Below, in pieces: positions 9,193 through 16,804 of a DNA stretch of 64,000 nucleotides (position 1 is its first letter; each line of letters starts with the position of its first letter). The notes under the pieces were generated by a model that had not been told where the DNA came from, made no database searches, and was given only the letters and a program-made list of their open reading frames with translations. The position numbers and the translations under genes were made by a program. Source of the stretch: Corallococcus macrosporus (lineage in GTDB: Bacteria; Myxococcota; Myxococcia; Myxococcales; Myxococcaceae); assembly GCF_017302985.1 (NCBI RefSeq), contig NZ_JAFIMU010000007.1, positions 2,681,001 through 2,745,000 of the forward strand, written 5' to 3'.

Positions 9193-9583
9193 GGCGCGTG
9201 CCTCCCCTTCAGTTCTTCTTCCGGTCGATGACCTGGAGACTGATGCCCGGGAACCCGATGTCCTGCATCGCCTTGAACACGCCGCGCACCTGCGCGTACG
9301 CCACGCCCTTGTCCGCCTTGAGCACCACGGGCGCGTCCGGCTTCGCCTGGTGCAGCGCCTTCAGCTCCGCCACCAGCGCGTCCCGGTTGAGCTGCTTGCG
9401 GTCCAGGTAGAACGACCCGTTGGCCGCCAGGCTCACCGTGGTGGGCTCCAGGTTCTTGTTCTCCGCGTCCGGGTTCATCGCCGCGGGCAGGTCCACCGCG
9501 GCGCCGGCCTCCAACTGCGGCGTGACGACCATGAAGATGATGAGGAGGACGAGCACGACGTCCACGAGGGGCGTCACGTTCAT
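9082..9583. repeat. Near-identical 63-bp direct repeat within the two exbD genes
   Basis: Positions 9082-9144 and 9521-9583 match at 61 of 63 bases by eye. Both encode the membrane segment MNVTPLVDVVLVLLIIFMVV plus TP. The flanking coding sequence has diverged widely. Silent third positions are conserved only inside the block, which points to gene conversion or a strong nucleotide-level constraint, not just protein conservation. Confidence 0.85.
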
Positions 9584-9616
9584 CTCCGGCGTGAGGCTCC
9601 TACGCGTGGCCGACAT
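9209..9616 (-). CDS. exbD: ExbD/TolR-type biopolymer transport protein (first copy)
   Basis: The product has 135 residues. I place the start at the ATG giving MSATRRSLTPEMNVTP, which overlaps the end of exbB by 17 bp; the open frame extends 13 codons further but would overlap exbB more. It has one membrane helix with the PLVDVVLVLLIIF signature, then a periplasmic domain ending in GFPGISLQVIDRKKN, typical of ExbD (a strand-turn near VRGVFKAMQDIGF). It forms the proton-driven motor with ExbB and the second ExbD. Confidence 0.93.
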   Translation of the reverse strand: MSATRRSLTPEMNVTPLVDVVLVLLIIFMVVTPQLEAGAAVDLPAAMNPDAENKNLEPTTVSLAANGSFYLDRKQLNRDALVAELKALHQAKPDAPVVLKADKGVAYAQVRGVFKAMQDIGFPGISLQVIDRKKN

Positions 9617-10361
9617 CGCCCGCCTCGGTCCGCGTGGAGACGACGTCGGTGGCACCCGCCGCGTGCGAGCCGCCGTGGCCCGCCACCGCGCGCTTGTCGC
9701 CGGCCATGTCCTCCAGGTGGTCCATGAACTCGCTGCGGGCCTGCTCCAGGGAGAGCAGCAGCGCGTCCGCGCGGGTGGACAGGAAGTTGAACATCAGCAC
9801 CGCGGGGATCGCGACCAGCAGGCCCAGCGCCGTGACGACGAGCGCCTCCGCGATACCGGCGGACACCGCGCCCAGGCCGCCGGAGCCCTCCTTCGCAATG
9901 CCGGCGAAGGCCTCGATGATGCCCACCACCGTGCCGAGCAGACCGACGAACGGCGCCACCGAGCCCACCGTGGCCAGCACCGACATGCCCCGGCGCACGT
10001 CCGCGGTGATGCGCTCGTTGATGCGCACCAGGTCGCGGCGCGTGAGCTCCACCGCGCCCAGCTTGCCGGCGGGAGCGCGCGACTTCGCGAGGAACGTCTT
10101 CATGCCGCCGCCCAGCATCATCGCCAGGTGGCTGCTCTTGTTGCCGTCCGCCTCCTTCACCAGCGCGTCGTGCTGCTGCTGCGCGAGCAGCGGACCGGCG
10201 CGGCCCGCGAACTGACGGGACGCCGCGCGCGAGCGGAAGAAGACGAACAGGCGCTCGAAGAACACCGCCAGCGACGCGACCGCGAAGGCAATGAGCGTCC
10301 AGGCGATGCCCAGGGCGAAGACGCCCATGTGCTCGTAGATTTCCTTGAGATTGAAGTTCAT
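9600..10361 (-). CDS. exbB: ExbB/TolQ/MotA proton channel protein
   Basis: The product has 253 residues. The start MNFNLKEIYEHMG is chosen because the first membrane helix follows at once (GVFALGIAWTLIAFAVASLAVFF); the open frame runs about 50 codons further upstream with an unlikely Ser/Pro-rich composition. The family core is clear: GMSVLATVGSVAPFVGLLGTVVGIIEAF and the third helix AGIAEALVVTALGLLVAIPAVLMFNFL. The protein forms the pentameric inner-membrane channel of the TonB motor. It lies 31 bp after tonB, and the next gene overlaps its end. Confidence 0.95.
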   Translation of the reverse strand: MNFNLKEIYEHMGVFALGIAWTLIAFAVASLAVFFERLFVFFRSRAASRQFAGRAGPLLAQQQHDALVKEADGNKSSHLAMMLGGGMKTFLAKSRAPAGKLGAVELTRRDLVRINERITADVRRGMSVLATVGSVAPFVGLLGTVVGIIEAFAGIAKEGSGGLGAVSAGIAEALVVTALGLLVAIPAVLMFNFLSTRADALLLSLEQARSEFMDHLEDMAGDKRAVAGHGGSHAAGATDVVSTRTEAGDVGHA

Positions 10362-10392
10362 GGCGGTGGCTCTCCGAAGCGGGAGGAAGGCG

Positions 10393-11169
10393 TCAGGACT
10401 TGAGGCGGAAGGGGACCTTGAAGATGCGGAAGACGGCGGTCGGCTGACCGGAGACGACGGCGGGCTTGAAGCGCCACGTGCGCACGGCGGCCAGCGCGGC
10501 GCTGGCGAAGGGCTCATCGCCGCGCATCACCTTGAGACCGGTGACGCGGCCGTCGACCTCGACGACGCCCTTGAGGATGACCAGGCCCTCGAGCCCCTTG
10601 GAGCGGGCGTCGGCGGGGTACTCGGGGATGAGGTTCGCGGCCAGCGGCTCCGGCGGCGTGCCCGTCTCCGGCAGGTTGATGGGCTGCGCGCGGCCGCCGC
10701 CAATGGCCATGCCCTCGCCGCTGCCGGTGCCACCCACCACACCGCCAGGGACGAGCGTGCCCGTGCCGCCGACGGCCATGGGCGCCGCGGCGACGACTTC
10801 CTTCTCAGCCTCGGGCGGCTTGTCGAGCGGCACCGCGTCCGGGGCCTTCAGCGGCGCGGGCGCGACGGTGGGCACGGCCGCGGGCGGAGGCGCGGCCTTG
10901 GCGACAGGGGGCGCGGCGCGCGGCGGAGGCTTCGCGACGGGCGGAGGCGGCGGGGGCGGCGGCTTCACCTCCACGACGGGAGGCGGCGGAGGGGGAGGGG
11001 GACGGAAGACGACGTCCACCTTCTTCTCCTTGATGACCTCCTTCACGGTGTTGGCCGCGGTCATCGCCGCCACCGCGATGAGTCCGAAGACGGCGACCGA
11101 CGCGGTGGTGGAGAGCGCGAACCGCCGGGCGGCGGGGGCGCTGGAAGCGCTGTCGAACGTTTCGAACAT
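10393..11169 (-). CDS. tonB: TonB energy-transducing protein
   Basis: The product has 258 residues. The ATG giving MFETFDSASSAPAARRF is preferred; an upstream in-frame start adds 11 residues. One membrane anchor (FALSTTASVAVFGLIAVAAM) is followed by a long Pro-rich periplasmic spacer with runs of prolines and PPPVVEVKPP-type units, a Gly-rich stretch, and a C-terminal TonB domain (LIPEYPADARSKGLEGLVILKGVVEVDGRV, then AALAAVRTWRFKPAVVSG and FRIFKVPFRLKS). It carries ExbBD energy to the receptor's TonB box. It is first in the operon tonB-exbB-exbD-exbD-receptor-lipoprotein. The gap between the second exbD and the receptor is about 146 bp, so the receptor could also have its own promoter. Confidence 0.95.
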   Translation of the reverse strand: MFETFDSASSAPAARRFALSTTASVAVFGLIAVAAMTAANTVKEVIKEKKVDVVFRPPPPPPPPVVEVKPPPPPPPPVAKPPPRAAPPVAKAAPPPAAVPTVAPAPLKAPDAVPLDKPPEAEKEVVAAAPMAVGGTGTLVPGGVVGGTGSGEGMAIGGGRAQPINLPETGTPPEPLAANLIPEYPADARSKGLEGLVILKGVVEVDGRVTGLKVMRGDEPFASAALAAVRTWRFKPAVVSGQPTAVFRIFKVPFRLKS

Positions 11170-11195
11170 GACGGGGACGCATATAGCGACGCCGT

Positions 11196-11224
11196 GTGTC
11201 ACGAAGGTTCAGGCTCCGTGACAC
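11196..11224. promoter_or_regulatory. Inverted repeat upstream of tonB
   Basis: An 8-bp perfect inverted repeat (GTGTCACG at 11196-11203, CGTGACAC at 11217-11224, 13-nt spacer) lies 27 bp upstream of the tonB start. Leftward of it the sequence TATAT (11181-11185) could be part of a -10 element. There is no T-tract after the hairpin on the minus strand, so an operator is more likely than a terminator for the preceding glycosyltransferase gene. The regulator is unknown. Confidence 0.4.
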
Positions 11225-11251
11225 TTTGCCCCCGGCCGTGTCTCGATTGGG

Positions 11252-12514
11252 TCACGAACCGCGAGCGTTCAAAAAATCGCGCGGCAGGTGCGTCACGGCC
11301 TTGTCGGAGAGAACCGCCGTGGGCGTCCCGTGACGCCGCGTCTGCCACAACAGCGCGATCAGCAGCGCGGTGTACGCGAGCGCGAAGGGCCTGAAGAGCA
11401 GCACGCGCCGGGCGAGCTCCGCTCCCAGCACCGCGTCCGACACGGCCACGCCGATGAGCGCCACCGCCGCCACGCACGCCTGCCCCAGGCGCGAGCGGCC
11501 CTCCAGCGCCGCGCGGATCACCGGCCACGCGAGCAGGTAGTTCGCGCGCCACGCCAACGGTGACAACAGCGTCACGCCCAGGCAGCAGAACGCGAGCAAC
11601 TCCACGGGCCCGGGTCGCGCCCACACCAGCGCCACGACGAACAGCCCCAGCGCCACGGCCTGCGCCAGCGTCATCGCGCCCTCGGGAGGAATCGACTCCG
11701 GAGGCAGCACCAGCGACAGCAGCAGCGTGGGCAGGCCCTGCGGGTTGTGGCCCAGCGCCCACGGCGGCGTGGTGCGCGCCAGGGTCTCCGTCCAGTCACG
11801 CAGTTGTGACAGCGTGCCCGTCCACCCGTAGCGGCCCAGCGTGGGCAGCACCAGGAGGACGCCGAAGAAGGCCGTGGTCCCCACGACGCGCCAGTGTCTG
11901 CGGGCCAGGAAGAACAACCCCAGCAGCGCGGCCGGAGGCTTGAGCAGACACGCGACGGCGAAGGCCGCGCCCGGTCCCCACACGCGGCCCCGCTCCGCGC
12001 CCACCGCCGCGAGCACCAGCAGCCACAGCAGCACGGCGTCCACCTGGCCGTAGAAGATCTCGAAGGAGAACGCGGGCAGCAGCACCGCGGTGGCGAGCAC
12101 CGGCGCCCATGCCCACGGCGTCGCCTCCTTGGAGGCAGGCAGCGCGCGGCGCGTGAGCACGGACACGGCGCCGAGCGCGAGCACGGACCCCAGGTTCCAC
12201 AGCGCCACGGCCGCGCGCGGAGGCACGGCGGTGAAGGGTAGGAACAGGGGCGCGGTGACGGGCGCGTACTTGAACGGCATGGTGCCGTCCTCCGCGCGGT
12301 AGAGGTCCGTGCCCTCGCGGAAGCGCTCGGCGGCGGTGAGGTAGACGCGGAAGTCCGCGCCGCGGCGGGGATGCTGTCCCACCGCCACGGCCGCCACGGC
12401 GAGCACCAGCAGCAGCGCCCACTCCACCTTCAGGGATGCGCGTTGGCGGTGCTCGTTCACGGGCAGGGACACGGTGGGGCGCGCACCATTCCACGCGGGG
12501 GCGCCCCGCCGCAA
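11252..12514 (-). CDS. GT87-type membrane glycosyltransferase (DUF2029-like)
   Basis: The product is about 420 residues if it starts at the TTG directly after the upstream stop. A GTG at 12472 is equally possible, and no ribosome binding site decides. It has about ten hydrophobic segments. The first is followed by HPRRGADFRVYLTAAERFREGTDLY, the Asp-bearing first periplasmic loop typical of polyprenol-phosphate-mannose-dependent alpha-mannosyltransferases of the GT87/DUF2029 family, and KYAPVTAPLFLPF matches the conserved YPP-like region. It would transfer a sugar from a lipid carrier to an envelope glycolipid or glycan; acceptor unknown. It directly abuts the oxidoreductase gene, so the two may be cotranscribed, but no functional link is obvious. 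Confidence 0.8.
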   Translation of the reverse strand: MRRGAPAWNGARPTVSLPVNEHRQRASLKVEWALLLVLAVAAVAVGQHPRRGADFRVYLTAAERFREGTDLYRAEDGTMPFKYAPVTAPLFLPFTAVPPRAAVALWNLGSVLALGAVSVLTRRALPASKEATPWAWAPVLATAVLLPAFSFEIFYGQVDAVLLWLLVLAAVGAERGRVWGPGAAFAVACLLKPPAALLGLFFLARRHWRVVGTTAFFGVLLVLPTLGRYGWTGTLSQLRDWTETLARTTPPWALGHNPQGLPTLLLSLVLPPESIPPEGAMTLAQAVALGLFVVALVWARPGPVELLAFCCLGVTLLSPLAWRANYLLAWPVIRAALEGRSRLGQACVAAVALIGVAVSDAVLGAELARRVLLFRPFALAYTALLIALLWQTRRHGTPTAVLSDKAVTHLPRDFLNARGS

Positions 12515-13906
12515 TCACAGGCCGTAGGCTTCCAGCAGCCGCAGCCACACCTCGCTCACGGTGGGGTACGACGGCACCGCGTGCCAGAGCGTGTCCAGCG
12601 TCACCTCGCCCGCGACGGCGATGGTGGCCGCGTGGAGCATCTCGCCCACGCCGGGGCCCGTGAACGTGGCGCCCACGATGACCCGGCGCTGCTCGTCCAC
12701 CACCAGCTTCGCGGTGCCCTTGAGCCCCTGGCCCATGACGGACGCGCCGGCCACGTTGCCCAGGTCGTACTGCACCGTCTTCACCGGCACGCCCGCCTTG
12801 CGAGCCTTGTCCTCGGTGAGCCCCACGCTGCCCACCTGCGGGTGCGTGAAGACGACCTGTGGCGTGGCCTTCGCGTCCGCCCACGCCTTCACCTGCTTGC
12901 CCAGGAGGACGTCGCCCAACAGCCGCGCCTGGTACTTGCCCATGTGCGTGAGCAGGTTGCGGCCGTTCACGTCGCCGCACGCATACAGCCAGCCGCCGTC
13001 CACGCCCTTCGCGCGGAGCTGATCATCCACCTCGATGGACGCGCCGGGCTTGAGCCCCACCGTGTCCAGGCCCAGGTCGTCCGTGCGCGCGGTGCGGCCC
13101 ATGGCGACGAGCAGCGCGTCCGCGCGCAGCGTGTCCCCACCGGTCAGCGTGATGGTGTACTCGCCCTGCGCGCCGGAGCGCTGCACCTTGGTGGCCTGCG
13201 TCTCCAGCAGCACGCGCACGCCCGAGTCGCGAAGCGCCTCGGCCACCTGCTCGCCCACGAAGGGCTCGAAGCGCTTCAGCACGCGGGGCCCGCGCTGCAC
13301 CAGCGTCACCTCCGAGCCCAGCTCGCGCCACGCCTGCGCCAGCTCCACGGCCTCCACGCCGCCGCCCAGCACCACCAGCCGGCCCGGCACGCTCTTGGCG
13401 CCGGTGCCCTCGCGGTTGTCCCAGGGCCGTGAGTCCTTCAGGCCCGCGATGTCCGGCAGGCGCGGCTTGCTGCCGGTGGCGACGACGACGGCCTGCTTCG
13501 CCTCCAGCTCGCGCACCTTGCCGTCCTTGCCCGTCACGGCCACCTTGCGCGCACCGGCGAGCCGGCCCTGGCCGCGCACCACGGTGAGCTTCGCGCCCTC
13601 CGCCCACTTCACCTGGCCCTTGTCGTCGTAGCCGGACACCATCTGGTCGCGGTGCTTGAGCACGGCGTCCGCCTTGAGGGGGCCCTGGATGAGCTCGCGG
13701 ACGCCGGGCGTGTGCTTCGCCAGCCACAGCGTCTCGCTGGGGTGCAGGAGCGCCTTGCTGGGCATGCAGGCCCAGTAGGAACACTCGCCGCCCAGGAGCT
13801 CGTGCTCCACCAGCGCGACCTTCAAGCCACCCGCCGCCGCCCGCGCGCCCGCGTTCTCACCCGCGGGACCCGCACCCATCACCACCACGTCGAAAGTCTC
13901 GGCCAT
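12515..13906 (-). CDS. Class I pyridine nucleotide-disulfide oxidoreductase
   Basis: The product has 463 residues. The ATG giving MAETFDVVVMGAGPAG has a strong GGGAGG site just upstream. It has an N-terminal FAD-binding Rossmann motif (GAGPAGENAGARAAAGG), the redox-active pair in GGECSYWACMPSKALL (CxxxxC), a second dinucleotide-binding motif (LVVLGGGVEAVELAQAW), an FAD motif (LYACGDVNGRN) and a C-terminal dimerisation domain. The C-terminal HAVPSYPTVSE segment differs from the HPHPTLSE of dihydrolipoamide dehydrogenase, so it is more like the mercuric-reductase/YkgC-type branch with unknown substrate than an E3 subunit. No pyruvate or 2-oxoglutarate dehydrogenase genes are nearby. Confidence 0.88.
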   Translation of the reverse strand: MAETFDVVVMGAGPAGENAGARAAAGGLKVALVEHELLGGECSYWACMPSKALLHPSETLWLAKHTPGVRELIQGPLKADAVLKHRDQMVSGYDDKGQVKWAEGAKLTVVRGQGRLAGARKVAVTGKDGKVRELEAKQAVVVATGSKPRLPDIAGLKDSRPWDNREGTGAKSVPGRLVVLGGGVEAVELAQAWRELGSEVTLVQRGPRVLKRFEPFVGEQVAEALRDSGVRVLLETQATKVQRSGAQGEYTITLTGGDTLRADALLVAMGRTARTDDLGLDTVGLKPGASIEVDDQLRAKGVDGGWLYACGDVNGRNLLTHMGKYQARLLGDVLLGKQVKAWADAKATPQVVFTHPQVGSVGLTEDKARKAGVPVKTVQYDLGNVAGASVMGQGLKGTAKLVVDEQRRVIVGATFTGPGVGEMLHAATIAVAGEVTLDTLWHAVPSYPTVSEVWLRLLEAYGL

Positions 13907-14292
13907 GAAGCCTCCCGCCCCCTGCTTGCCCGGGGAAGGCCGCCCCGCCAATCGGACCCGCGTCGCGCGTCGGCTGGTGGATGGAGTGGCTGGTCACCAG
14001 GAAACAGCCGGCGTGTCAGGGCCCGGGGATTCGCGCGTCAGGGCGCGGACGGATGCGTGTGTTCCCCCGCGTCCGGTGGACGGTCCGCGCCGTGGCGCGG
14101 CGGGAGGTGTGCCATGGGACGTGTCGCCAGGGATGTGTCGGTTCGCTCCGCTCAGGTGCGCGTCTAGCGTCACCGGCGGCGTCCATCGCAGGGACGCCTC
14201 CGCCGTGAGGTCCAGACGGCGTGCCCGCGCGGTCACTCGTGTGCACACCCCGGCCGTGCTCCGGCACGGCCGACAGGAATCCGTCTTCGTTC
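13907..14292. other. Divergent intergenic region
   Basis: This gap separates the leftward oxidoreductase from the rightward RbfA-like gene. Several open frames cross it on both strands, but all are rich in Arg/Pro/Ser with no family resemblance and no ribosome binding site. I see no clear promoter or repeat. Confidence 0.5.
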
Positions 14293-14697
14293 ATGTCCTC
14301 TTCCAGGCATCGCCGTCCCCGCGCGTCCTCCCGGCGCTCGGGTTCCTCGCTGTTCCATTCCGAAGCCCCGTCCGCGCGTCACCTGCGCGTCCAATCCACC
14401 CTCTCCGAGGAGCTCTCGCTGCTCTTCCGCGGTGAGCTGTCCGACCCACAACTCGAAGGCGTCGCGCTGACGTCGTGCGAGCTGTCCCCCGAAGGCCGCA
14501 TCGCGAGCATCGGCTACACGCTGCCGCACGACGCGGACCCCGCTGACGTGAAGGAGGCCCTCTGCCGGGCGGAGGGCTACCTGCGCTCGCAGCTCGCGCA
14601 GCAGCTGAACCTCAAGCGCACCCCGCACCTGCGCTTCGTCCTCGTGGGCACCGCCCCGCGCACGGACCCAGAAGACGCGGAAGGGGGTGACGCATGA
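14293..14697 (+). CDS. RbfA-like ribosome-binding factor
   Basis: The product has 134 residues. The chosen ATG gives a basic, Ser/Arg-rich leader (MSSSRHRRPRASSRRSG) before the domain. From about residue 32 it matches the RbfA KH-like fold: RVQSTLSEELSLLFRGELSDPQLEGVALTSCELSPEGRIASIGY, then KEALCRAEGYLRSQLAQQLNLKRTPHLRFVLVG. RbfA binds the 30S subunit during late 16S maturation. The usual rbfA neighbours (infB, truB, nusA) are absent, so this may be a second copy or a paralogue with another RNA role. Its stop overlaps the rtcB start (ATGA), which implies translational coupling with an RNA ligase. Confidence 0.75.
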   Translation: MSSSRHRRPRASSRRSGSSLFHSEAPSARHLRVQSTLSEELSLLFRGELSDPQLEGVALTSCELSPEGRIASIGYTLPHDADPADVKEALCRAEGYLRSQLAQQLNLKRTPHLRFVLVGTAPRTDPEDAEGGDA

Positions 14698-15851
14698 TGC
14701 CCCGTGTCCTCGAGGTCCCCTCGGGCGCGGTGCCGCTCCTCGCCTGGGCGCGCACGGTGCCCGCGTCGGCCCTGAAGCAGCTTCAGCAGCTCGCCTCGCA
14801 GCCCTACGTCACGGAGCACGTGGCGGTGATGCCGGACGTGCACCTCGCGTCGGGCGTGGCGGTGGGCACGGTGTTCGCCACGCAGGCCCACGTCGTCCCC
14901 GGCGCGCTGGGCAACGACCTGGGCTGCGGCGTGAGCGCGCACCGCTTCGCCTTCCCCGCCGCCTCGCTGTCGCGCGCGGACCTGGAGCGGGTCCTGTCCC
15001 AGCTCGCCCGGGTCATCCCGGTGGGGGACGCGGTACACCGGGGACGGGGCCTGCCCCTGCCTCCCGGGCTCGAGTCCCCACCGCTGTCCACCCAGAAGCT
15101 GGCCCGGGCCTGGGAACGGCTGGCGCCACGCCACCTGGGCACGCTCGGGGGCGGCAACCACTTCCTGGAGCTGGACCGCGACGGAGCGGGGGACCTCTGG
15201 CTGCTCATCCACTCCGGCTCGCGGGGCGTGGGGGGCGCGGTGGGGGAGCACCATCAGCGCGTGGCCCAGGCGCTGGGCCAGGGCACACCGCCCGCGCTGC
15301 GCACGGACACCGAAGCGGGCCAGGCCTGCGTCCAGGACCTGGAGCTGGCGTGCCGCTTCGCCCGGGCCAACCGGGACCGGCTCGCGGTCCGGGCGCTGGC
15401 GGTGCTGGCGGACGAACTGGGCGTGGCGCCGGACGCGGACAGCGCCGTGGACGTGCACCACAACCACGTCGCCTCCGAGACACACTTCGGCCGCGCGCTC
15501 TGGGTCCACCGCAAGGGCGCGGTGGGGCTGGACGCGGGGGCCCGGGGGCTCATCCCCGGCTCCATGGGCACGGCCTCCTACGTCGTCGAGGGCCGCGCGG
15601 AGCCCCGCGCCTTCCGCTCCTGCTCGCACGGCGCGGGCCGCGTGCTCAGCCGTAGGGAGGCCCGCGCCCGCATCCACCCGGACGCGCTGGTCCACGCCCT
15701 GCGCCGCGTGGTGTTCGACCCGGGCCGCGCTCCCGCCCTGGTGGAGGAGGCGCCCGCCGCCTACCGGGACCTCTCCGAGGTGCTGGAGGACGAGGCGGAC
15801 CTCGTGACGCCCCGCGTCCGGCTCACGCCCCTGGCCGTGCTCAAGGGCTGA
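14694..15851 (+). CDS. rtcB: RtcB RNA ligase (3'-phosphate/5'-OH)
   Basis: The product has 385 residues, slightly shorter than E. coli RtcB (about 408). All signature motifs are present: MPDVHL, Asp75 and Cys78 in GNDLGCG, His156 in LGGGNHFLE, His173 in IHSGSRGVG, HHNH (residues 255-258) followed by VHRKGA, GSMGTASYV, and the guanylylated His312 in SHGAGRVLSR. The enzyme uses GTP and Mn2+ to join RNA ends with 2',3'-cyclic phosphate or 3'-phosphate to 5'-OH ends, in RNA repair after endonuclease cleavage. It overlaps the RbfA-like gene by 4 bp. I see no RtcA cyclase, RtcR regulator or archease nearby. Confidence 0.95.
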   Translation: MMPRVLEVPSGAVPLLAWARTVPASALKQLQQLASQPYVTEHVAVMPDVHLASGVAVGTVFATQAHVVPGALGNDLGCGVSAHRFAFPAASLSRADLERVLSQLARVIPVGDAVHRGRGLPLPPGLESPPLSTQKLARAWERLAPRHLGTLGGGNHFLELDRDGAGDLWLLIHSGSRGVGGAVGEHHQRVAQALGQGTPPALRTDTEAGQACVQDLELACRFARANRDRLAVRALAVLADELGVAPDADSAVDVHHNHVASETHFGRALWVHRKGAVGLDAGARGLIPGSMGTASYVVEGRAEPRAFRSCSHGAGRVLSRREARARIHPDALVHALRRVVFDPGRAPALVEEAPAAYRDLSEVLEDEADLVTPRVRLTPLAVLKG

Positions 15852-16010
15852 GGGCCTGGAGGGGGAGGGGGGCGCCTGTCGGGTGGATGACAGCCTGGGG
15901 AGGTGATCCACCCCCCGTACTCCAGGACCGGAGGGGCCCATCGTCAGAGTGGGTTCCCGCGCCCGTCAAAGTGCCGTAGTATCGGCCCACGAGTACGCGT
16001 GCGAACCTGC

Positions 16011-16084
16011 TGGGGCGTCGTCTAATGGCAGGACGTCAGACTTTGACTCTGATTATCAAGGTTCGAATCCTTGCGCCCCAGCCA
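16011..16084 (+). tRNA. tRNA-Gln (anticodon UUG)
   Basis: This 74-nt cloverleaf has acceptor stem TGGGGCG/CGCCCCA, anticodon stem TCAGA/TCTGA enclosing loop CTTTGAC (anticodon TTG in DNA, reading CAA) and T arm CAAGG-TTCGAAT-CCTTG. The discriminator G and the CCA end are encoded. A TAGTAT sequence at 15977-15982 is a plausible -10 element placing the transcript start about 20 nt upstream; no good -35 is visible. Confidence 0.97.
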
Positions 16085-16142
16085 CTCCGCTCCGGGGGGA
16101 CGCGGTAACGTCGTCCGTCCGGAGGCAGAAGGCGGTGGGCTG

Positions 16143-16673
16143 ATGCCGCAGAAGACGCTCCTGCTGGTCACCGTGGGCAGTCCACCGTCCGCGCTCGTGA
16201 ACGGCTTGCAGGAACCGCTGGCGACCCATCTGGGCGTCAGCACGGTCGTGAGCCGGATGGCGCTGTCGTCGCCGGCCTACGCCTTCAACAAGGACCGCGG
16301 CCAGTACCACTGCAACGCCATCATGCGCCGGCTGGGCACGGTGCTGGAGGAGTCGCCGCAGGACCTGGTGATGGGCGTGACGGACGCGGACCTCTTCGAA
16401 CCGGACTCGCCCTTCGTCTTCGGCCAGGCGGACCGCGAGTCCAAGGTCGCGGTGATGAGCCTGTACCGGCTGCGCCAGGGCGCGGAAGGGGAGACGCTCC
16501 GCCGCCGCGTGCAGGTGGAGGCGGTGCACCAGGCCGGGCACCTCATCGGCCTGTCGTACTGCGAGGACTCGCGCTGCGTGATGTTCTTCCCGCAGTCCCC
16601 GCAGGACGTCGACCGCAAGTCGCTGGGCCCCTGCAACGTCTGCCGCAACGAACTCAACCGCCTCAACCGCTGA
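16143..16673 (+). CDS. Archaemetzincin-family protein (M54) with degenerate active site
   Basis: The product has 176 residues, the usual size for archaemetzincins. The ATG giving MPQKTLLLVTVGSPP is preferred because the family begins with this strand; the open frame extends into the tRNA upstream. The family zinc motif HExxHxxGxxHC reads HQAGHLIGLSYC here (His129, Gln130, His133, Tyr139): the catalytic Glu is Gln and the third zinc His is Tyr. The structural zinc cysteines that define the family are kept (SYC, then four residues, CVM, and later GPCNVC). The first half (VTDADLFEPDSPFVFGQAD) is well conserved. I infer a protein that may bind zinc structurally but is unlikely to cleave peptides in the usual way. 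It lies 58 bp after tRNA-Gln. Confidence 0.85.
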   Translation: MPQKTLLLVTVGSPPSALVNGLQEPLATHLGVSTVVSRMALSSPAYAFNKDRGQYHCNAIMRRLGTVLEESPQDLVMGVTDADLFEPDSPFVFGQADRESKVAVMSLYRLRQGAEGETLRRRVQVEAVHQAGHLIGLSYCEDSRCVMFFPQSPQDVDRKSLGPCNVCRNELNRLNR

Positions 16674-16804
16674 ACGCCCGTGCGCGCTCCCGGACACGGG
16701 CGCGCGTGAATGCCTCCGGATGCGTTGACGTCCTGTCCCGCGCGGCCTGTAGTGTTCAGGCGCGGTGTGTGTGTGACAGGGCCGGCACAGCGGGAGACAG
16801 GAAG

